The position numbers were made by a program, and so were the translations under genes. Positions 57,394 to 64,000 of a stretch of DNA of 64,000 nt are shown here, piece by piece; position 1 is the first letter of the stretch; each line of letters begins with the position of its first letter. Where the stretch lies: positions 124,001 through 188,000 of the forward strand of contig NZ_JACWUO010000003.1 in the NCBI RefSeq assembly GCF_020857975.1, given 5' to 3'. The notes below the pieces were generated by a model. That model saw only the letters and a program-made list of their open reading frames with translations. It was not told the DNA's origin and ran no database searches. Origin of the DNA: Stenotrophomonas rhizophila. GTDB taxonomy: Bacteria; Pseudomonadota; Gammaproteobacteria; Xanthomonadales; Xanthomonadaceae.

Positions 57394-58584
57394 TCAGGGA
57401 TTCCCCACCAGAGCCTGCTCCAGATCCACCTGCAGGTCCCCCAGCTCTTCCACGCCCACGCTCAGCCGTACCAGCGCATCGCTGATGCCCAGCTTCTCGC
57501 GGCGCTCCACCGGGATAGAGGCATGGGTCATCACCGCCGGGTGGTTGACCAGGCTTTCCACGCCACCGAGCGATTCGGCCAGGGTGAACAGTTCGGTCTT
57601 CTCGCAGAAGCGCTTGGCCGCGTCGAAGCCGCCCTTGAGCACGATCGAGACGATGCCGCCGTAGCCGTTCATCTGGCGCGTGGCCAGTTCATGCTGCGGG
57701 TGCGAGGCCAGGCCGGGGTAGATCACCTTTTCCACGGCCGGGTGCTTGTCCAGCCACTGCGCCAGGGCCAGCGCGTTGGCGCAGTGGGCCTTCATGCGCA
57801 GCGGCAGGGTCTTCAGGCCGCGCAGGGCCAGGAAGCTGTCGAACGGGCCCTGGACGGCGCCGATGGAGTTCTGCAGGAAGGCCATCTGCTCGGCCAGCTC
57901 GGCGTTGTCGCCGGCCACCACCATGCCGCCGACCATGTCCGAGTGCCCGTTGAGGTACTTGGTGGCCGAATGCAGGACCAGGTCGGCGCCCAGTTCCAGC
58001 GGGCGCTGCAGCATCGGCGAGGCGAAGGTGTTGTCGACCACCACGATCAGGCCATGGCGCTTGGCGATGGCGGCCACCGCGGCGATGTCGACGATCTTCA
58101 GCATCGGGTTGGTCGGGGTTTCGATCCAGACCATTTTGGTCTGCGCGGTGATCGAGGCCTCGAACGCGGCCAGGTCGGTCAGGTCGACGAAGCTGAACTG
58201 CAGGTTGGCGGTGCGCTTGCGCACGCGCTCGAACAGCCGGAAGGTGCCGCCGTAGATGTCATCCATCGCCACCACGTGGCTGCCGGCGTCCAGCAGCTCC
58301 ATCACGGTGGAGCTGGCGGCCATGCCCGAGGCGAACGCGAAGCCGCGGCTGCCGCCTTCCAGGGAGGCCACGCAACGCTCGTAGGCGAAGCGGGTGGGAT
58401 TGTGGGTGCGCGAGTATTCAAAGCCCTGGTGTTCGCCGGGGCTGGACTGGGCGTAGGTCGAGGTCGCGTAGATCGGCGGCATCACCGCGCCGGTGCTCGG
58501 GTCCGGCGACTGGCCGCCGTGGATGGCCAGGGTGGCCAGGGCGAGCGCACGGTTGCCGTGCCCGGAGGATGCGTGGTCGGACAT
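57394..58584 (-). CDS. metB: Cystathionine gamma-synthase / gamma-lyase family PLP enzyme MetB
   Basis: This 396-residue PLP enzyme of the Cys/Met metabolism family acts in transsulfuration. K209 in HSATKYLNGH holds the PLP, with YSRTHNPTR and VVVDNTFASP typical of MetB. It probably joins O-succinylhomoserine and cysteine, though family members can also cleave cystathionine. ATG 58584 is preferred over ATG 58599 because of a GGGA just upstream. It is the conserved right border of the xanthomonad LPS locus and lies only three bases upstream of wzm. A 5-base-pair hairpin (58606-58619) sits in its leader. Confidence 0.9.
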   Translation of the reverse strand: MSDHASSGHGNRALALATLAIHGGQSPDPSTGAVMPPIYATSTYAQSSPGEHQGFEYSRTHNPTRFAYERCVASLEGGSRGFAFASGMAASSTVMELLDAGSHVVAMDDIYGGTFRLFERVRKRTANLQFSFVDLTDLAAFEASITAQTKMVWIETPTNPMLKIVDIAAVAAIAKRHGLIVVVDNTFASPMLQRPLELGADLVLHSATKYLNGHSDMVGGMVVAGDNAELAEQMAFLQNSIGAVQGPFDSFLALRGLKTLPLRMKAHCANALALAQWLDKHPAVEKVIYPGLASHPQHELATRQMNGYGGIVSIVLKGGFDAAKRFCEKTELFTLAESLGGVESLVNHPAVMTHASIPVERREKLGISDALVRLSVGVEELGDLQVDLEQALVGNP

Positions 58585-58714
58585 GTTGTTTCCCAGCAAT
58601 GGAGAGCCCCTATCGGGGCCCCCGCAAAAGGAGCGGAAGTCTATCAGCGCTGGCTTAATCAGCCGTTGACGCGGATAAACGGGAGTTCAGCGCGGCGCGC
58701 GGGCCGTTGCCGGC

Positions 58715-60085
<1,371 letters not shown>

Positions 60086-60283
60086 CGGTTCACGTCGATT
60101 CGCGCCGCAATGCGGCCGGACCGGTGATTATCCGACGGTTGGCGTAGAAAGTCAGGTAAGGGCGTGACCGGAGGCCGGCGCAGGCCGGCGGGCGGTACAC
60201 CGCTGCCGCCCCGGCTGGGCCGGAGCGACGCGGACGGCGCCCGTCGACGAGGAATCGGACGCCGCCCGCGGCGTTGGGTGGCA

Positions 60284-60304
60284 GTGCCGGCCGCTGGCCG
60301 GCAC
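60284..60304 (+). repeat. SMAG-like REP palindrome
   Basis: A perfect 9-base-pair palindrome (60284-60292 with 60296-60304) has a GCT loop and lies just beyond the end of the YdcH-type gene. On the plus strand it is preceded by GCA where the family usually has GTA. Confidence 0.6.
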
Positions 60305-60313
60305 ACAAGGGCG

Positions 60314-60532
60314 TCAATGCATGGGGGAGTGGTACATCCGTTCCAGCTTCTGCTTGGCCAGCAGCTTCTCACGCTTCATCCGGCCCAGGGTGAGACCATC
60401 GATCGGAAGTACGCCCAGCTCGGCATCCATGCACTTCTTGTTCAACTTCTGGTGCCGTTCGTAAAGCGCCTTGAATTCCGGATCACGCTGCCGGCGTGCG
60501 TCGATCTCGCTCTGGGGCTGACCTTCAAACAT
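60314..60532 (-). CDS. YdcH family (DUF465) small protein
   Basis: This 72-residue helical protein is rich in charged residues. IDARRQRDPEFKALYERHQKLNKK and the later LTLGRMKREKLLAKQKLERM are the DUF465 pattern (each part shortened here to DPEFKALYERHQKLNKK and LGRMKREKLLAKQKL). The function is unknown. The start ATG 60532 has a good AGGAGG seven bases upstream, so longer in-frame starts are rejected. A hairpin with a modest T-rich tail lies about 35-60 bases upstream. Confidence 0.85.
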   Translation of the reverse strand: MFEGQPQSEIDARRQRDPEFKALYERHQKLNKKCMDAELGVLPIDGLTLGRMKREKLLAKQKLERMYHSPMH

Positions 60533-60566
60533 GATGAACCTCCTATCGCTGTCTAACAGAAACAAG

Positions 60567-60595
60567 AACGCCCCGGCCTTGCGGCACGGGGCGTT
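60567..60595 (-). terminator. Hairpin in the leader of the YdcH-type gene
   Basis: A perfect 9-base-pair stem (60567-60575 with 60587-60595) surrounds a loop that can form a further 3-base-pair stem. On the minus strand it is followed by TTCTTGTTTC. It resembles a terminator placed upstream of the gene, so it either ends a transcript coming from the right or attenuates the YdcH-type mRNA. Confidence 0.45.
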
Positions 60596-60843
60596 GCTTT
60601 CGGGTGGAGCGCAGAACCATTGCCTCGGACGTACCTGCAGGCGCACCCGGAACTGCCCGGACTGCAGACTGCTGTGGTGCGTGCCCTCGGTTCATCGGCC
60701 CGGCCCTCCAATCGTCCGGGGCGCGGAAGGCGACCCGGACAATCGACCCTACGCCTGCCGGCGAGGGGGTTCAAGCACTTCGACGACTATTTTCGATGCG
60801 CCCCAGCCGAGGTTCAGTCTGAACACGCAGTTCAACGAAATTT

Positions 60844-60888
60844 AAACAAAAACAGTGGGTTGCGTCACAACCAATGGTTGTGACCCAC
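60844..60888 (-). terminator. Rho-independent terminator of the OmpA-like operon
   Basis: On the minus strand, a stem of 8 plus 5 base pairs (60876-60888 with 60855-60872, one 5-base bulge) with an ATT loop is followed by TGTTTTTGTTT. It lies 27 bases after the OmpA-like stop codon. Confidence 0.8.
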
Positions 60889-60914
60889 CGGGTAGGGCCC
60901 GCCTGACCCACCGA

Positions 60915-61820
60915 TCACGGCGCGATGATCACCTCGGCCGCGCGTGCCTTGGTAGCCGCTGCCTTCTTGCCACTGGCCTGCAGCCGGCTGGCGTTGACCC
61001 CGGCGGCCACCAGCGCATCGCGCAGGGCCTGGGCACGCTGCTGGCCCACGCCGGCGGCGGCGTCATAGGCCTCGATCCGGATCCGGCCCTTCTTGCCGAT
61101 GTTCAGGTATTCGGCCAAGGCCTTGGCCTGGCCCTTGGCCCCGGCCGACAGGCTGCCGGCGGCAAAGGCATCGCCGTTGAACGTGAAAACCTCGCCGCGG
61201 CTGTCGAACTTCGAGCCCGGCAGCTTGTTGCCCGAGACCAGCTCGGCCTCTTCGCGGGCCAGCCGCGCCGCGTTCTGCTGGGCCGCGCTCAGCCGTGCGG
61301 TCTGCTTGCCGGCCACGCTGGTCAGTGCGGTTTCGGCATCCTGGCGGGCCAGCGCCTCGGCCTCGGCGGCCTGGCGCAGCTGTTCGGCCTCCTCGGCCTG
61401 GATCTGGGCCTGCACGCGCAGGCGCTCGGTTTCCTGGCGGGCGCGCTGGGCGTCACGGCGGCTGGCTTCGATCAGCAGCTCGCTGCGGGTGCGTTCGAGC
61501 CGGTCCACCTCGCGCCGGGCCAGCGCGGCGCGCACGCTGGTTTCGGCGATCTCGACCCGACGTTCGGCCAGGTAGCGCGCCTGGTCCTGGTCGCGGCGCT
61601 TGGCCTTGGCCAGTTCGGCCACCGCCTGCTGGGCCTGCAGGCGCTCGAAGGCGGCCAGCTCGGCGGCATCGGGATTGGCCTGGATGGTCATCAGGCGCTG
61701 GCTCAGCTGGGCCACCGCCGGGTCCTCGGCGGCAGCGGCCAGGCCCGCCAGGGCCAGGCTGAGCGCCAGCAACAGGCGGCAGGCGCGCAGCGCGGTGGCT
61801 TTCATCGGTACAGGCTTCAT
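60915..61820 (-). CDS. Coiled-coil periplasmic protein with degenerate OmpA-like C-terminus
   Basis: This 301-residue protein has a signal peptide (hydrophobic stretch about residues 14-30, AAAA-E cleavage). A long coiled coil rich in Arg, Glu, Ala and Gln spans about 45-185. The C-terminal domain (about 205-300) looks like a reduced OmpA/MotB peptidoglycan-binding fold, with FTFNGDAFAAGS at its beginning and RAQALRDALVAAGV at the helix where OmpA proteins have NxxLSxxRA. It starts at ATG 61820, overlapping the DUF4398 stop, so the two are translated together. Such pairs are envelope proteins of unknown role. Confidence 0.7.
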   Translation of the reverse strand: MKPVPMKATALRACRLLLALSLALAGLAAAAEDPAVAQLSQRLMTIQANPDAAELAAFERLQAQQAVAELAKAKRRDQDQARYLAERRVEIAETSVRAALARREVDRLERTRSELLIEASRRDAQRARQETERLRVQAQIQAEEAEQLRQAAEAEALARQDAETALTSVAGKQTARLSAAQQNAARLAREEAELVSGNKLPGSKFDSRGEVFTFNGDAFAAGSLSAGAKGQAKALAEYLNIGKKGRIRIEAYDAAAGVGQQRAQALRDALVAAGVNASRLQASGKKAAATKARAAEVIIAP

Positions 61821-62221
61821 CAACGGTTCTCCCCGGTGGCCAGCTGACGTTGCAGCTGGGCCACTTCATTGCGGCGCAGCTGCAGCTGGGCGGTGGCGGT
61901 GGCTTCGTCGCTGCGGGCGCGGGCCAGGTCGGCGTCGACCGTGGCGCGAACGGCCAGGGCCGGCGCGTTCTTGCGCTCGCGGCGGTCGCCGGCGGCCCGC
62001 TGGGCCTGTTCCAGGCCTTGTCGGGCCACCGCGATCAGGTCCGGCGCGTACTGGTCGGCGTCGGCCTGGGTGGCCTTGTCGACCGCCTGCCGGGCCTGCA
62101 TCAGCTCCAGCGCACCGTCCTGCGCCTGGGCGGCACCGGCGAGCGCAAATGTGCCCGCCATCACGCAAATCAGGATGGCCAGATACGGGATGGGGCGTAT
62201 TTGTGCGAAGCTAGATTTCAT
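61820..62221 (-). CDS. DUF4398 domain periplasmic protein
   Basis: This 133-residue protein has an N-terminal signal peptide (about residues 1-34, ending AGAAQAQD). A helical DUF4398 domain follows with LMQARQAVDKATQADADQYAPDLI and an Ala/Arg/Gln-rich coiled coil. It begins at ATG 62221, diverging from pilU with a 99-base gap. It is paired with the coiled-coil OmpA-like protein by a one-base overlap. Function unknown. Confidence 0.75.
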   Translation of the reverse strand: MKSSFAQIRPIPYLAILICVMAGTFALAGAAQAQDGALELMQARQAVDKATQADADQYAPDLIAVARQGLEQAQRAAGDRRERKNAPALAVRATVDADLARARSDEATATAQLQLRRNEVAQLQRQLATGENR

Positions 62222-62320
62222 TGGGGGTGCCGTCGCCAGAGGGTTGGGTGCGCGGCCATTGTCGGAAGCCTGCGGCGTGCTTGCAATGGCACGCGGCCGA
62301 TTGTTGGGGAAACATTTCGC

Positions 62321-63451
62321 ATGGATATCGGCTATTTCCTGAAGCTGATGACCGAAAAGAACGCTTCGGACATGTTCTTGACCACCGGAGCACCGGTATA
62401 CATCAAGATCGAGGGCAAGCTGTACCCGTTGGGGAACACCGGGTTGCCGCCGGGCATGGTCAAGAAGATCGCCTACTCGCTGATGGACGAGGGCCAGGTG
62501 CCCGAATTCGAGCGCGAGCTGGAACTGAACATGGCCATCGCCCTGGCCGAGGCCGGGCGTTTCCGCGTCAACGTGTTCAAGCAGCGTGGCGAGGTCGGCA
62601 TGGTGATCCGTGCGATCCGCAGCAAGATCCCCAGCATCGAAGAGCTCAACCTGCCGCAGGTGCTCAAGGACGTCATCATGACCCCGCGCGGGCTGGTGCT
62701 GGTGGTCGGCTCGACCGGTTCGGGCAAGTCGACCTCGCTGGCGTCGATGATCGACCACCGCAACAGCACCACTACCGGTCACATCCTCACCATCGAGGAC
62801 CCGATCGAGTACCTGCACAAGCACAAGATGTCCATCGTCAACCAGCGCGAGGTCGGGCTGGACACGCACGCCTTCCACAACGCGCTCAAGAACGCGATGC
62901 GCGAAGCGCCGGACGTGATCCTGATCGGCGAAATCCTGGATGCCGAAACCATGGAGGCGGCCATCGCCTTCGCCGAGACCGGGCACCTGTGCCTGGCCAC
63001 GCTGCACTCCAACAACGCCGACCAGACCATCGAGCGCATCCTCAATTTCTTCCCCGAGAGCGCGCACCGCAACGTGTTGATGAACCTGTCGCTGAACCTG
63101 CGCGCGGTGGTCTCCCAGCGCCTGGTCAAGGGCAAGGACGGGCGCCGCCTGCCGGCCACCGAGGTGTTGATCAACACCCCGATGATCCGCGACCTGCTGC
63201 GGCGCGGCCAGGTGCATGAGATCAAGGCGGCGATGGAAGCGTCGCTGGAAGAAGGCATGGAGAGCTTCGACCAGTGCCTGTTCCGGATGGCCAAGAGCGG
63301 CATCATCGAGCAGGAGGAAGCCCTGCGGGCGGCCGACTCGCGCGATGGCCTGGCGCTGAAGTTCCGCCTGTCCGAAGGCGGCAGCGGCGACCACGACCCG
63401 TACGCCGATTACTCGGCCAGCACCCCGGCGGCGATCACCCACGGGTTCTGA
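62321..63451 (+). CDS. pilU: Type IV pilus retraction ATPase PilU
   Basis: PilU helps PilT retract type IV pili, driving twitching. The 376-residue hexameric ATPase has the N-terminal PAS-like domain (residues 1-100), Walker A GSTGSGKST at 130-138, TIEDPIEY (Asp box) and AFAETGHLCLATLHSNNA (His box). Where PilT/PilU proteins usually have GEIRD or GEVRx, this protein reads GEILDAET at 203-210, so the usual Arg is Leu206. No pilT lies in the window. A REP palindrome follows the stop codon. Confidence 0.9.
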   Translation: MDIGYFLKLMTEKNASDMFLTTGAPVYIKIEGKLYPLGNTGLPPGMVKKIAYSLMDEGQVPEFERELELNMAIALAEAGRFRVNVFKQRGEVGMVIRAIRSKIPSIEELNLPQVLKDVIMTPRGLVLVVGSTGSGKSTSLASMIDHRNSTTTGHILTIEDPIEYLHKHKMSIVNQREVGLDTHAFHNALKNAMREAPDVILIGEILDAETMEAAIAFAETGHLCLATLHSNNADQTIERILNFFPESAHRNVLMNLSLNLRAVVSQRLVKGKDGRRLPATEVLINTPMIRDLLRRGQVHEIKAAMEASLEEGMESFDQCLFRMAKSGIIEQEEALRAADSRDGLALKFRLSEGGSGDHDPYADYSASTPAAITHGF

Positions 63452-63461
63452 CCGGGAATGC

Positions 63462-63486
63462 GTGCCGACCAACGGTCGGCACCTAC
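63462..63486 (-). repeat. SMAG/GTAG-type REP palindrome
   Basis: A perfect 9-base-pair palindrome (63462-63470 with 63474-63482) with a 3-base loop is headed on the minus strand by GTAG (63483-63486). It is the cleanest copy in the window and lies between the convergent pilU and maiA ends. Confidence 0.75.
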
Positions 63487-63490
63487 CGGT

Positions 63491-64000
63491 TCAGGCCGAC
63501 GCGTCGGCCTGAACCTCCGGGCGCGCCGCATCGAACGCCGGCAACGCCGCGCAGGCCGCATCGATCCGGGCGATGGTCGGGTACGGCGCCAGATCCAGGT
63601 TGAACCGGCGGGCGTTGTACAGCTGCGGCACCAGGCAGCAGTCGGCCAGGCTCGGGCTGTCGCCGTGGCAGTAGCGGCCGGTATCCACCGATTCGACCAG
63701 CATGCGCTCCATTGCCTCCAGGCCGACCCGCATCCAGTGCCGGGTCCAGTCGTCGCGCTCGGGCGCCGGCACGTTCCAGGTATCGCCAAAGAACTGCATC
63801 ACCCGCAGATTGTTCAGCGGGTGGATGTCGCAGGCCACCAGTTGGGCCAGTGCACGCACCCGCGCCCGCCCCTCGGCATCGTGGGGCAGCAGCGCCGGGT
63901 CCGGGAACACCTCGTCGAGGTATTCCAGGATGGCCATCGACTGGGTCAGCACGCGCGCGCCATGGCGCAGGGTGGGCACCAGTTCCTGCGGGTTGAGCGC
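63491..64000 (-). CDS. maiA: Maleylacetoacetate isomerase / zeta-class glutathione transferase (5' part missing)
   Basis: The last 169 residues are visible; the start lies beyond the window edge. They show NPQELVPTL, SMAILEYLDEVFP (the glutathione-contact Ser) and DIHPLNNLRVMQF, which marks zeta-class enzymes. The C-terminal helices contain SLADCCLVPQLYNARRF. The enzyme isomerises maleylacetoacetate to fumarylacetoacetate in tyrosine breakdown. It converges with pilU. Confidence 0.88.
   Translation of the reverse strand, partial: ALNPQELVPTLRHGARVLTQSMAILEYLDEVFPDPALLPHDAEGRARVRALAQLVACDIHPLNNLRVMQFFGDTWNVPAPERDDWTRHWMRVGLEAMERMLVESVDTGRYCHGDSPSLADCCLVPQLYNARRFNLDLAPYPTIARIDAACAALPAFDAARPEVQADASA

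Larger units (their letters stand above)
60533..60914. other. Gene-free stretch between the YdcH-type and OmpA-like genes
   Basis: About 380 bases contain no convincing gene. They hold the leader hairpin at 60567-60595 and the terminator at 60844-60888; I see nothing else in the roughly 250 bases between them. Confidence 0.6.

Noticed and set aside
58606..58619. Hairpin in the metB leader as a SAM riboswitch
   Set aside because: Only a single 5-base-pair stem is present; no conserved SAM aptamer core could be seen.

Overview
The window is a contiguous stretch of a G+C-rich chromosome from a member of the Xanthomonadaceae, most probably Stenotrophomonas. Three things point there. The gene order etfAB – surface-polysaccharide genes – wzm/wzt – metB – cbs is the classic xanthomonad LPS locus. 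xanA/xanB and the other housekeeping genes look xanthomonad. Several GTAG-headed palindromes match the SMAG-type REP elements of Stenotrophomonas. No tRNA, rRNA, CRISPR array or transposase was seen.

Layout. 1-20 kb is core chromosome: xerD (cut by the left edge), an RDD protein, lptG/lptF (LPS export permeases), pepA, holC, valS, an EamA transporter, rimI–holD-like–pssA, a DUF4124 protein, proS, an H-NS-like protein, a ThrE-type exporter, a four-gene Mla/MCE lipid transport operon, and alkB. 20-34 kb begins the surface-carbohydrate region: a WbsX/RgpF-type protein, scoAB, xanAB (GDP-mannose), a divergent rmlBACD operon (dTDP-L-rhamnose) ending in a polytopic membrane protein, and etfBA. 33.9-47.6 kb is a rightward block: an LtaS-type phosphotransferase, a flippase-like membrane protein, and a cassette closely resembling the mycobacterial decaprenyl-phospho-arabinose pathway (HAD–UbiA fusion, DprE1-like, DprE2-like). 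These are followed by a methyltransferase, an epimerase, an FAD oxidoreductase, two large membrane proteins and a GtrA flippase. 47.7-57.4 kb is a leftward ABC-transporter O-polysaccharide operon: wzm, wzt with a carbohydrate-binding C-terminus, a membrane-anchored coiled-coil methyltransferase, glycosyltransferases and another large membrane protein. 57.4-64 kb returns to core genes: metB, cbs, a YdcH-type protein, an OmpA-like/DUF4398 pair, pilU and maiA (cut by the right edge).

How it fits together. XanAB and RmlBACD supply GDP-mannose and dTDP-rhamnose. The leftward operon appears to build a rhamnose/mannose-type chain in the cytoplasm and export it through Wzm/Wzt. The rightward block appears to make a polyprenyl-phosphate-linked pentose (predicted D-arabinofuranose) at the membrane. 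GtrA and the flippase-like protein would move it across, and GT-C-like membrane proteins would transfer it to the glycan in the periplasm. The most interesting items are this arabinofuranose-type cassette inside an LPS locus, a pair of unnamed GT-C-like proteins sharing PFWDxWDG, HNEHRI and GFQSQF motifs, and a candidate chain-length ruler next to wzt.

Functions are assigned by reading the protein sequences against remembered family motifs. No database search was run.
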